DNA of 64,000 bases, from NCBI GenBank assembly GCA_001839685.1, contig MLAK01001359.1, positions 75,028-139,027 of the forward strand, written 5' to 3'. Position 1 is the stretch's first letter. Every line of letters begins with the position of its first letter. Under the pieces are notes generated by a model. That model was not told where the DNA came from and did no database searches. It saw nothing but the letters and a program-made list of their open reading frames with translations. This DNA comes from Tritrichomonas foetus. Lineage: Eukaryota > Parabasalia > Tritrichomonadida > Tritrichomonadidae. Shown one piece after another: positions 30,054-38,501 of the stretch. The position numbers were made by a program, and so were the translations under genes.

Positions 30054-30536
30054 TTAAGTCCATTTAATTTGGGATACTTTTGTAGTGATATCATCTTTCT
30101 CTATAGAAATATGACGAGATAATTTTGTGAAATCTGGATTATTCTCATCAAAGTTCGGATCCTCTTGAACATGATACAGCATATACCCAGTCCTAAAGAA
30201 TTCCTGATCATTGTAAAAAGCAGTCACAAGAAGTGCAGCCAAATTAATTTCGTCGTATGGTAATTCATCAAGTTTTGGCGGATCTGTTTTAAGAGCAAAT
30301 CGACTTGTACCAACTGAGATTGGACCAACAAGAGTATTTATAAGCGTTTGATCATATCCGTGACTTGAAGTAACATACTCGACTACCCATCGCATTGGAT
30401 TTTTGAGAATTGCTGAGCATTCAAAACTGATGTCAAGCTGATGTTAAAAAAAAAATAAAAATACTATGATGCCATCAAGTGCTGGACACTCTGGATTTAG
30501 TATACGTACACCGTCATCAAGAATTGTGATTGACAT
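30054..30536 (-). CDS. ASF1: ASF1 histone H3-H4 chaperone, two exons, 151 aa
   Basis: ASF1 hands H3-H4 dimers to CAF-1 and HIRA during nucleosome assembly. The longest frame covers only residues 39-151. It contains FALKTDPPKLDELPYDEINL, GYDQTLINTLVGPISVGTSR, DQEFFRTGYML and NPDFTKLSRHI, which align with ASF1 (VLVGPVPAG, QEFIRVGYYV, PDFSKLQRNI). The missing front is found upstream: an ATG at 30536 begins MSITILDDGVRILNPECP, matching the first ASF1 strands. A 27-base GT..AG intron (30438-30464) containing an in-frame stop separates it from LDISFECSAIL (the ITFECIE strand). Exons: 30536-30465 and 30437-30054, joined in phase 0. The spliced product is about the size of the conserved ASF1 core and lacks the acidic tail seen in fungi. 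Confidence 0.88.
30438..30464 (-). other. 27-bp spliceosomal intron in ASF1
   Basis: On the minus strand: GTATTT at the 5' end, a ten-base T run, and TTAACATCAG at the 3' end. The AAC five bases before the final AG resembles the fused branch-point/3' splice signal of trichomonad introns (ACTAAC...AG). Removing it joins ASF1's first strand to its second without a frame change. Keeping it gives a stop after five codons. Confidence 0.8.
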
Positions 30537-30671
30537 TGTGTTTGAAATCCCGATTTAATAAACGTTCATCACTGTCGACGATTAAAAAACTCAGAATTCA
30601 CATCATTCAAATCTCAGAATTCAGAGTGAAATTTCATGTGATAAATCACGAATTCACCCATCATGTAATGT

Positions 30672-30693
30672 ACTTTTTCAGTAGTTATCTGTT
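30672..30693 (-). promoter_or_regulatory. Bipartite promoter-like element (ASF1 side)
   Basis: Minus strand: AACAGATAA, six bases, AAAAAGT. This is an imperfect upstream half with correct spacing. It lies 135 bases before the ASF1 ATG and 19 bases from the oppositely directed element of the neighbour. Confidence 0.4.
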
Positions 30694-30712
30694 CTTTTCT
30701 TCAGAATCTATG

Positions 30713-30734
30713 ACCATATAATTTATGAAAAAGT
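30713..30734 (+). promoter_or_regulatory. Bipartite promoter-like element (CEP76-like gene)
   Basis: ACCATATAA, six bases, AAAAAGT: a perfect match to the window consensus. It ends only 5 bases before the ATG at 30740, so either leaders are extremely short or the next in-frame ATGs (30746 or 30770) are used. Confidence 0.65.
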
Positions 30735-30739
30735 AGCTG

Positions 30740-33097
30740 ATGAAGATGACAAAAAAAATTTCTTTCTTCATGAAACAAATAGAAAAAGAAGAGGATGAAT
30801 TTCATTCTGGTTGGCCAACTCGACATCAATTTTGTGCTCTATATGACGAATATTTAAATGAAATATCACCACTCAATGATGACCGATTAGGATATTCGTC
30901 AACCCTTAAACTTGTAAGACAATATTTTTATGGTGTAACTTACAATAGTATAACAAGAGCTGTTCGGTATTGTTCTCCACATTATAAAGCCTCATTTGAT
31001 GATTATCTTAAAATTCTTTCCATATTTTTTGAAAAAGCTAAACAAGTTAAAAAATCACATGAAAAATCTATCAGTAATGTTTTAAACTTATCCAACAATA
31101 ATAATGAATTGCGAAGTGAAATTGAAAATTATATTTTTCAGCTCAGAATGAAAGCCAAAGATAAAACAATTTTTGATGAACTACCAATCATCAAATCACT
31201 TAACAAATTTTTGTCAGGAGATTCTAAAGAAAAGAATGCTGACAAAATTCAATCCATTCAAAAAAACATAAAAAATTCTGTAAAAAGAATACCTGCTCCT
31301 CTAGTTAATAGTGAACTTAAAGATGATTCAGAACTAAAAATAAAATTACAAATTCATTTGCACGATCTTTTCGCAAGTAAAGATGGAATTCATTATGTTC
31401 AAAATAGTGCCATAGTAACGAAAGGGTATGCAATTGAATGCTTATTTGATAATACTTGTAAATACTCTCGGATCTGCTTAGACGATCCCAATTGCAAATA
31501 TTTTAAAATTGATGAAAAAATGAATTTTGAAGCAAAAATTGTACTTAACAGTGAAGATATCATGCAGAAACCAAAGGGAGAAGAAGATTTAAATTATTAT
31601 TATACACAGTTATTTTTTGATAAATTACATTCCGTTCATTTGGTTTTAAAAGTTTATAGAATATTCATCAAGCCGTCATTACAACCAATAAAATTTTTAT
31701 TGGGATACTCAAAAGTCCCTATAATTCCGGTTTTACTTTCTGCCAAACATGAAGTTAGTCTATCCACAAACTTCATTTGGTTAACTGACATTAATCAAGC
31801 TGAAAACAAGGATCAGAAAGAAAACAAAAATAATGATTTAATTTCATTAACATTCTCTATTTATTGTGAAGATGATCCAATTGTTAAATATTCATATCCA
31901 ATTGATTGCTTCAACGAAAAGTATAATGAATATCGCAAAACCAAACTTTCTGAATCATTTGGTAAAATATATGATGATTTATCAAACTTTTACAGGCAGT
32001 CTTTTTTTTCTAACAATAACGAGTTCCAAATTACAGCTGAAGATGAAACAGGGAAAATTCAATTTCTTTGTCAATTTGTAAACAGTAATGTTGATTATGA
32101 CATTGAAAACGCAGATGAGCTATATAAAATTCTGATCCAGGAAGCCAGAAAACCAGGAAACGAGTCAACCATTATTCGGTCGCCAAGTTCAATTTATTAC
32201 AACCCTACTAAAATGAGCCAACTCGAAAGATGCATCTATCTTTGTAACTACCTCACCAAAAGTGTGTGCTCAGTCCAAGATACAAATAATGACGAAATGT
32301 ATTATGTGTGTTGTGGTGATGTCCATTTCGAAAGATATTATTGTGTAATTAGTATTGCATCAAACACCTCCAATAATAAGCAAGAAAAAAATTCATTCAA
32401 ATATTCCATTCTAATGCCAGGCCACACCTTTCCAATATCATTAATGACTTATATTGTTGATAATAAATCTACTTTGGATGAAAGTCTAAATATTGAAGTT
32501 GGACAGAAATATTTGGATCAAGAGAAAAAATTAAAGGTTTGGTGTCTTTCTGAAGTTTATGATGATGTAGTTCCTGAAACATTTAAAATTTCAACCGTTT
32601 TCAATCATGAAAATGTATGGATTAACTGTCAAAAAGAAAACACAATTTTTAAAATGAACTGGGATATAAGATTATCACAGGCCTCATGGAAACCTGTTTT
32701 TGATTCTAATATTCAACATCCTTATGCTTATTCACAAAGGAAAATTTATTTTGAAAGCCACTTCGATCCAGAAGATTACATTAACAGCTTTAAAGAAGAA
32801 CTTGAAATTTATAAAAGTGGATTTTCACATGAAAATTATCAAAAAATGGAAATACTTCATAACAATCTTGAGAAAAATCAAGTAGTAATTTCAGATGATT
32901 GCTTTCTATTTTATCGTGATATCGAAATCAATCATTTTATGGAACCAGAAGAATTGTTAAATGAATTGATTGAAAACCATGGATTGAGGGAATCTTGCTA
33001 TCCTGTTTTTGATATATCTAAAATTGAGTTTAGGCCAATGCCATTAGAAAACTGTCAAATCAATATTCGAATCCATTATCTGGACTTTCAAATATAA
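30740..33097 (+). CDS. Large C2/transglutaminase-like protein, CEP76/CC2D2A-like candidate, 785 aa
   Basis: Tentative. Residues about 195-380 look like a C2-type beta sandwich (LKIKLQIHLHDLF, KYFKIDEKMNF, VHLVLKVYR). Residues about 475-590 (MSQLERCIYLCNYLTKSVC, YYVCCGDVHFERYYCVISI) fit a transglutaminase-like fold without an obvious Cys-His-Asp triad. Then NVWINCQKENTIFKMNWDI and WKPVF resemble the NIQ...P..m.fD...WKPFF signature of the CEP76/CC2D2A group, which act at centrioles and the ciliary transition zone. The N-terminal 190 residues are helical. If right, this is a basal-body component. The alternative is an unrelated lineage-specific protein. The ATG at 30740 is 5 bases after a perfect bipartite element; Met3 or Met11 may be the true start. 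Confidence 0.5.
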   Translation: MKMTKKISFFMKQIEKEEDEFHSGWPTRHQFCALYDEYLNEISPLNDDRLGYSSTLKLVRQYFYGVTYNSITRAVRYCSPHYKASFDDYLKILSIFFEKAKQVKKSHEKSISNVLNLSNNNNELRSEIENYIFQLRMKAKDKTIFDELPIIKSLNKFLSGDSKEKNADKIQSIQKNIKNSVKRIPAPLVNSELKDDSELKIKLQIHLHDLFASKDGIHYVQNSAIVTKGYAIECLFDNTCKYSRICLDDPNCKYFKIDEKMNFEAKIVLNSEDIMQKPKGEEDLNYYYTQLFFDKLHSVHLVLKVYRIFIKPSLQPIKFLLGYSKVPIIPVLLSAKHEVSLSTNFIWLTDINQAENKDQKENKNNDLISLTFSIYCEDDPIVKYSYPIDCFNEKYNEYRKTKLSESFGKIYDDLSNFYRQSFFSNNNEFQITAEDETGKIQFLCQFVNSNVDYDIENADELYKILIQEARKPGNESTIIRSPSSIYYNPTKMSQLERCIYLCNYLTKSVCSVQDTNNDEMYYVCCGDVHFERYYCVISIASNTSNNKQEKNSFKYSILMPGHTFPISLMTYIVDNKSTLDESLNIEVGQKYLDQEKKLKVWCLSEVYDDVVPETFKISTVFNHENVWINCQKENTIFKMNWDIRLSQASWKPVFDSNIQHPYAYSQRKIYFESHFDPEDYINSFKEELEIYKSGFSHENYQKMEILHNNLEKNQVVISDDCFLFYRDIEINHFMEPEELLNELIENHGLRESCYPVFDISKIEFRPMPLENCQINIRIHYLDFQI

Positions 33098-33166
33098 GTA
33101 ATTTTGAAATATAAATAATTTTGAAATATAAATAATTTTGAAATAAAAATAATTTTGAAATATAAG
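33083..33166 (+). repeat. 17-bp tandem repeat spanning a stop codon
   Basis: Four near-perfect copies of TAATTTTGAAATATAAA lie at 33099-33166. A degenerate first copy overlaps the last codons of the preceding gene, so its TAA stop (33095-33097) falls inside the array. Each unit also offers TAAA, the short poly-A-signal type known in trichomonads. Confidence 0.8.
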
Positions 33167-33257
33167 CAATTTTCAATTAGCAACATTTATGACACAAACT
33201 ATTATTAAAATATAAAATGCGGCGTTAAATATTAGATCATATCTCTATTACAAAAAA

Positions 33258-34823
33258 TTACCTTATTTCTTTATATTCTCTTTCACCATAGCGTGGATCA
33301 CCTGGCATTCTGTATGTTTCGAACAGGAAGTAATCTTGTTGTGATGTTGTCCATGGAACAGCACTTCCAGTAAGATGAATATGTGACTGCTGCAATGCAT
33401 TATCAATTGGTGGTGGAATTTCAACATTTTTATGATGAATATAGGCTTCTTTCATCGCCGATTTTCTCACAATAAGTCTTGGATCATTGGCAACAATGTT
33501 ATGACCACCTTTTAATGCATCACACATATCTGATGGTTTTGCACCTGGCCATGGATGATATTCAGCTCTATATGTTGTGTTTTCTGTAGCAATATGTTCA
33601 CCTTCTTTATCTTTCGAATGATGTCCCATGTGGAATTCACGAGCAGCATCCATATCAGCAAGTTCCATTGTTGGTGGTGGCTTTTTATAAGTATCACGAT
33701 ATAATGTTTGCATTTCATTGATGTTTGGATTACCGAATGCTGCATGAGATCGTTGTAAATGATTATTAATTGGTTCAACTTTTTCAGCTTTCTTAGGATA
33801 AAATGCATCTTGATAAGTTGTTGTTGCTTTTCCATTCCAGTTTCGATGATCTTGATGCGAAAGGAAAGCTGTTTTTTCTGCTTCAGGTGGGGGTTTGAAA
33901 CCAGGATGTTCTTGAATCGCGTCTTGCATTGTTGTTGTTAGAGTCGGAGGGTAATTATTTCCTTGATTAACGCATGATCTGTGAAACGCAATGCGTTTTT
34001 CTTTTGCATATCTAGGATCAATTGCTCCATCATTTGGTCTTCTTGCTGAAAATGCATCATTCATTGTTGTTGTATAAGGCATTTGTGTGTCTCCGAAGTT
34101 GGCATTGGTTCGTTGCCACTTTTGAGTAGTTCCTTGAACAAAATTAATCTCACCATTATCAACGAAAGCTGTCCTTGTTCTTGCCATTGCTGTTTGTGCC
34201 CTTCCATAATCACGGTATTGATCATGTGACTCTGATTTAGGTGTTCCATATGCTCCCAGATTCGCGAATGTTGACTTTGCACCAAGACCGCGATTCAGAT
34301 CCATGTTGGCAATTTCTGAGGGTGGACAAAGTGGATGATCAAAGGCGTGCTGATTTGTTGTTTGCCATTTAGGAGCAGAAGGTGTTGTTAAATCAAAATG
34401 CGTAGCAACCATCATCTCCTTCAAATTTGCAGCCGGATTTGGATCTGCTGGATGAAATGGTTGAACGTTTCTTTGAATCTTTGTGATTCCATCATCCATT
34501 GAAAAATTCGTTCTCATCATCATTTCTTGTGTTATTTCTTGTGATCGTATTTCACACTTTTTACTGTAATCTCGATATGCATCATGATTTTCGGAAATGT
34601 TTTCTCCATACAAATCTCCTTGATTCCAATGTGTTCTTTGAAGCATAATGGTGTCAATTTTTTGTTCGTTTTCATCTCGCTGTCTTGGTCGCATCGCATC
34701 ATTGTATGTCGTTTCCCAGTGAAAATGTCGACGATCTCCTCTTGGTAATGTTGATTTTTGTAGTTCTATGTAATTGTGCATTGGAAAATCAGGTTTATAT
34801 ATCTTTCTTGGAGTTCGTGCCAT
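33258..34823 (-). CDS. Repeat protein, candidate axonemal microtubule-binding/inner protein, 521 aa
   Basis: About nine degenerate repeats of 45-55 residues, each containing an aromatic/His segment and a T-T-x-x-D-A-F/M or L-Y-R-D-x-Y signature: TTYNDAMRPR, TTMNDAFSARR, TTMQDAIQEH, TTYQDAFYPK, TLYRDTYKKP. Such short Tyr/Asp/Pro-rich repeats are typical of proteins bound along or inside axonemal doublet microtubules, such as SAXO-like proteins; family membership is inferred, not shown. The longest frame begins at a GTG (34913), not usable as a normal eukaryotic start. The ATG at 34823 (MARTPRKIYKPDFP) is chosen. An AAAAAGTT element lies 108 bases upstream, so an unrecognised leader intron or upstream exon is possible. 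Confidence 0.6.
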   Translation of the reverse strand: MARTPRKIYKPDFPMHNYIELQKSTLPRGDRRHFHWETTYNDAMRPRQRDENEQKIDTIMLQRTHWNQGDLYGENISENHDAYRDYSKKCEIRSQEITQEMMMRTNFSMDDGITKIQRNVQPFHPADPNPAANLKEMMVATHFDLTTPSAPKWQTTNQHAFDHPLCPPSEIANMDLNRGLGAKSTFANLGAYGTPKSESHDQYRDYGRAQTAMARTRTAFVDNGEINFVQGTTQKWQRTNANFGDTQMPYTTTMNDAFSARRPNDGAIDPRYAKEKRIAFHRSCVNQGNNYPPTLTTTMQDAIQEHPGFKPPPEAEKTAFLSHQDHRNWNGKATTTYQDAFYPKKAEKVEPINNHLQRSHAAFGNPNINEMQTLYRDTYKKPPPTMELADMDAAREFHMGHHSKDKEGEHIATENTTYRAEYHPWPGAKPSDMCDALKGGHNIVANDPRLIVRKSAMKEAYIHHKNVEIPPPIDNALQQSHIHLTGSAVPWTTSQQDYFLFETYRMPGDPRYGEREYKEIR

Positions 34824-34931
34824 TTTTGAGGAATCTATAAAATAAGATAACGTACTATATTCAATTGGTTTCTTTCTCTTTTCGAAAAAATTGCGAATGC
34901 TAACGTCAACCACATTGAATTAATTCATTTA

Positions 34932-34938
34932 ACTTTTT
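34932..34938 (-). promoter_or_regulatory. AAAAAGTT promoter-like half-site (axonemal-repeat gene)
   Basis: Minus strand: GTATAGAAAAAGTTAAAT, 108 bases before the chosen ATG at 34823. An ATG at 34915 is only 16 bases away but leads to a stop after 26 codons. Confidence 0.45.
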
Positions 34939-35545
34939 CTATACTCTTATCATATGCAATCCTTAACAGCTTTTCTAATCCAGCAGTATCGAAACTTGGA
35001 ATGAGTATTTATTTTCAAAGTTATTTGCGTAAATCTATTTTTTCTCATGCTTCACTAAATGAGTTTGATAATTTGGAAAAAATATCTGAGATTTTTAATT
35101 TCACTGAACCATTAATAGTTAGAATCTTCTCATATTTTAAGAAAACTTTATTAATCATTTAATAAATTCATAAAAAGATGCATCTCGATCAACGAAATTC
35201 GATTCACATTTTTGTCATGTTCTTCTTACTCTTTGATAATTTTTCTCCTGTATTATCAAAATATGTGTGCCAATCAATTATTCGAATTCACTGAACTAAT
35301 AATAAGAGCGATGAATCAAAAGCCGATGATTTATATTTCTATCACAACAATTTTAATTGACAAACTTTATGTTTATTCCTGAGGTGTAACAAATGCTGCC
35401 ATGTCTAACAAAAATAAGATACAAAAGATTATTATTAAAACCATGGAATTAGATTAAATTCATGTTGAACTCTCCAATGTTGGACTAACTCCGAGAAACA
35501 CAAAAAAAAATATTTTTGACAAATGAAAACAAATCTAATTTTTAA
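34939..35545. other. Intergenic region, no gene recognised
   Basis: About 600 bases between a minus-strand promoter and the 3' end of the next minus-strand gene. Nothing else seen. Confidence 0.6.
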
Positions 35546-36040
35546 TTATAATAATAAACAGCATGTTGATCCAAGTTGTATACCATCAAATTGGTTTGCA
35601 TCAGCAGGAATTTCAATGCCATAAAATATTTCAGCAAGTTGTGAAAACGAAAATGATTTATCATCATCATCGCCTGCAAGCTCCGCTTGTGTTTTTGGTA
35701 TTCCAAGTATCGTTGAAAGCTCCATTGCTTCTTGCAAATTCACTTTAGTTCTACTTGGCTCAGTGACTCCTCTCATGCAAATTTTTAATAAACCCAAATC
35801 ATCTTTATCTTTAATAACAGTGTAAAAATTCTCAACAATATCATTGGTAACTTTTACTTTATCGTGACAAGTCAAACCTTCAACCACCGCTTTTTGAGCA
35901 CCTTCGGATAAATTATCTTTAATTCCTAATTTATCGAGAAGGGCGAGAATATCTTCTTTCGGGATATATCCATTCTTTTTAACATCGACTTCTTCGAAAA
36001 TTTTGTTGATTTTTTCGATCTCTTCGGGTTCAAGCGGCAT
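35546..36040 (-). CDS. EF-hand-like protein with C-terminal geranylgeranylation signal, 164 aa
   Basis: The N-terminus has a calmodulin-type EF-hand: helix EIEKINKIFEEV, loop DVKKNGYIPKED, helix ILALLDKLGI. The loop keeps Asp1, Asn5, Gly6 and Ile8 but has Asp, not Glu, at position 12, so calcium binding may be weak. Later units (about 55-140) are degenerate (GDDDDKSFSFSQLAEIFYG). The protein ends CCLLL: the last four residues, CLLL, are a CaaL box of the kind geranylgeranylated in other eukaryotes, and the preceding Cys could be palmitoylated. Membrane attachment is inferred. The longest frame starts at a TTG (36097) that falls inside the promoter-like element; the ATG at 36040, 56 bases after the element, is the likely start. 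Confidence 0.7.
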   Translation of the reverse strand: MPLEPEEIEKINKIFEEVDVKKNGYIPKEDILALLDKLGIKDNLSEGAQKAVVEGLTCHDKVKVTNDIVENFYTVIKDKDDLGLLKICMRGVTEPSRTKVNLQEAMELSTILGIPKTQAELAGDDDDKSFSFSQLAEIFYGIEIPADANQFDGIQLGSTCCLLL

Positions 36041-36096
36041 TTTCGTTACTTTTTGGAGGCACGTTAATAATTTTGTCTCAATAATTTCCGACGTCA

Positions 36097-36118
36097 ACTT
36101 TTTGCGTGCTTATATGGT
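36097..36118 (-). promoter_or_regulatory. Bipartite promoter-like element (EF-hand-like gene)
   Basis: Minus strand: ACCATATAA, six bases, AAAAAGT, a perfect match to the consensus. It overlaps the false TTG start and so argues for the ATG at 36040. Confidence 0.65.
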
Positions 36119-36704
36119 TCACATTTCAAAAGATAAGATCAAATGAATACAGAAAAAGTTTGATATTAAGAATATTGAAATTCTATATCAACTTTTTGAA
36201 TAGTGACATGATTGAATATATAGAGACAGAATCAAAATAAAAGTATCTCAATCTATTATTTATCTATAATATATATTATCAATAATAAATTCTTTTACTT
36301 ACATACAGAAATATTTTCTTTAAAATTAATTAAATATTAATCAAGAAAAAGCAAAATGTGTTATTTACTTCTATTTTGAAGTGTTTCTCTAAAATGTTTT
36401 CACATTCTACCATATGTTGCATTCTACTTGATGTTTTTATTTATTGAGAAAAATATTGAAAAGAAATATAAAAATCTTCAATCAGAGATTTGTCCAAGCA
36501 ATAGTTTCTATTTCTCACCATTCGGTTAATATTATCATGATAATGATATTTTATATACTATAATACTTATATAATAAAATAAATGAATTATAAGAAAATC
36601 CAAAATATTTAGATTCTAAGTGATAAAAATAGTTAAAAAGCATATTAATTAAATTTTCTTTATTAGAAGATTTTTGATGAAATTATCTTTTGTGTGAGAC
36701 TTAT
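36119..36704. other. Very AT-rich intergenic region, no gene recognised
   Basis: About 590 bases with many TA-rich stretches. No frame, RNA or repeat could be supported. Confidence 0.6.
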
Positions 36705-37847
36705 TTATCTCTTCCAATGTCTCATTTCTGGTCTTCCCCATTGTCTACCAAATGGCGGTGGTGGCATTCCACANCTTGACATTCTCTTTCGCCAGCGCCT
36801 GAGTCTTTTCATTTCATGACGTCTTCCTGGGNCAAATGGTGNTCCATGACATGGTGGTCTTTCACCTCTTCCATCAAATGGTCCAAATTGTGGTTGTCCA
36901 AAAGGAGGCTTTTCGCATGGGCCACCAAAATGTGGGAAAGAAGCTCCTGGGAATTGTCTTCCCCATTGGTCGCAATGTGGTGGTGGTCTTTGGCATGGTC
37001 CTCCGAAGTGTGCAAATGGTGGTGATGGTTCATGATGTGGTGATCTTTCACATCTTCTGCTGAATGGTCCGTGGCATGGTGGTTGTTTACAAGGTCCTCC
37101 AAATTGTCTTCTCCATGGTCCACAAGGTGGTGATGGTCTTTCACATGCACCAAAAGGTCCAAATGGAGGTGATCCACAAGGCGGTCTTTCACATTCTCTC
37201 CTTCCATGGCAATGCCCATGGCGTCTTTCAGGATGTCTCCTTTTTGGTCTCTCACAGACTGGGAAGCCATATGGGCCTTGTTGCGGTGGTCCCCATGGTC
37301 TTGGTTCTCCTCGAAATTGTGGTCCTGATGGTGGAGGTGGAACTCCAAATGGTCTGCGTTGTTGTCTGCATTGTNGTCCAAATCCTCCAAATTTGCAGAG
37401 TTTATGAAACATTATTCTCTTGGCTATTTTNTTCAATTTTCTTGGTGGAAAGTCTGGAAANTGTTTTTGTAATTTTTGGATTAAAAGAGCTTTGAGTTGT
37501 TTCTTTGTTTCTCTAATTTGTTTGTTGAGAGCTTCTTTCTCTTCATCATTTCCACTTTTTTCTTCTTCTTCATTGAAGTTTTTCCTTTCACCTTTCCTGC
37601 ATCGTCTTTCACATGGTGGTCTACCAAATCTTCCATGGTGGCGCCTTCCCCAAAATGGTGGTGGTACATCAAAGCATTCGTCTTCTTCATTACTGCTATC
37701 ATTATGACGTCTACAATGACGTTTTCTTCTGCAGCTTTCTTTTTCGTCTTTTGACTCGTCTTTTTGTTCATCTAAAATTGGTTCCTTATTTTCCTCTTCT
37801 TGTGAAGTAGCTTCAATTGGAATTTGTTCTGGTGTGTTGTTTTCCAT
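36705..37847 (-). CDS. Cys/His/Pro/Arg-rich repeat protein, 380 aa
   Basis: Not recognised. Residues 1-60 are acidic (many Glu/Asp), about 95-160 form a charged helix-like segment (LNKQIRETKKQLKALLIQKL), and about 155-380 are low-complexity Pro/Gly/Phe/Arg/His with a recurrent C-(E/K/Q)-(R/Q/K)-P-P box about every 20 residues (CERPP, CERPS, CKQPP, CERSP, CQRPP, CEKPP), often preceded by FGGP. It lacks a signal peptide, so disulphide-bonded secretion is unlikely. Metal binding, RNA binding or condensate formation are possible. Six single N bases (36774, 36832, 36842, 37375, 37431, 37461) make some residues unknown, and the region is GC-richer than its neighbours. The ATG at 37847 opens an unbroken frame. 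Confidence 0.6.
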   Translation of the reverse strand: MENNTPEQIPIEATSQEEENKEPILDEQKDESKDEKESCRRKRHCRRHNDSSNEEDECFDVPPPFWGRRHHGRFGRPPCERRCRKGERKNFNEEEEKSGNDEEKEALNKQIRETKKQLKALLIQKLQKXFPDFPPRKLXKIAKRIMFHKLCKFGGFGXQCRQQRRPFGVPPPPSGPQFRGEPRPWGPPQQGPYGFPVCERPKRRHPERRHGHCHGRRECERPPCGSPPFGPFGACERPSPPCGPWRRQFGGPCKQPPCHGPFSRRCERSPHHEPSPPFAHFGGPCQRPPPHCDQWGRQFPGASFPHFGGPCEKPPFGQPQFGPFDGRGERPPCHGXPFXPGRRHEMKRLRRWRKRMSXCGMPPPPFGRQWGRPEMRHWKR

Positions 37848-38501
37848 TATTTCTTAAAAATGAAGTGAAAAACTCTCCAAATTTTAAACATCAAAATTGA
37901 CAATATTTCAATGATCATTCAAATATTTCAATATATTTTCATTTCATTCTTGACTGAATATGAAGTGAATTTTGATTTCTTGAAGATATCACTCTTGACT
38001 TGAAGAAAAATCTTGAAAACAGATTTTTCTATAAACTTTCAACATTGAATTATATCATGATTATTATTATTCTATCTTTTAATTGACCTAAAAAAAACAA
38101 ATACATGAGAGCATGAGAAATTTCATTAAATTGTGTTTGTCAAGTCTTTGATTATTAATAACAATTTGTTATTACAATATCAGCCAAAATTAGAAAAATA
38201 ACAAGCAAAGACTTATTAAAGGAGCTGATAATGACAATACAAATTTTTATTTTGGTTCAACTAACAATTGATGTTTAATATTTTATCATGTAAACTATTA
38301 AAATAAAGTGCCCAAACCCTTTTATTTACAAATTCCTATCAATTTTGTTGCTATTGTATGGAAACTAATGATTTGTTTCTATTATCATTTGTATGTAATA
38401 CATACTATTCGATTGAGTATCAGATTTATCGAGAAAAAAGTAATAATTTGTTTTTAAAGCATCTTGTACGGTGAAATACTTCACACTTGTTTGAAGAAAT
38501 T
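37848..38501. other. Intergenic region, no gene recognised
   Basis: About 650 bases between two minus-strand genes, AT-rich, without a frame or motif that I could support. No AAAAAGTT element precedes the Cys/His/Pro-rich gene. Confidence 0.6.

Noticed and set aside
34824..34913. An N-terminal extension of the axonemal-repeat protein, or a 21-base intron (GTACGT...TATAG) within it
   Set aside because: The extension begins at GTG. Removing the 21 bases does not join any ATG-initiated exon in frame with the main protein, and no AAC branch element is present.
36809..37810. Several overlapping frames on both strands across the Cys/His/Pro-rich gene
   Set aside because: Low-complexity, stop-poor DNA keeps many frames open. 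Only the frame from 37847 has an acidic head, a helix and regular CERPP boxes.
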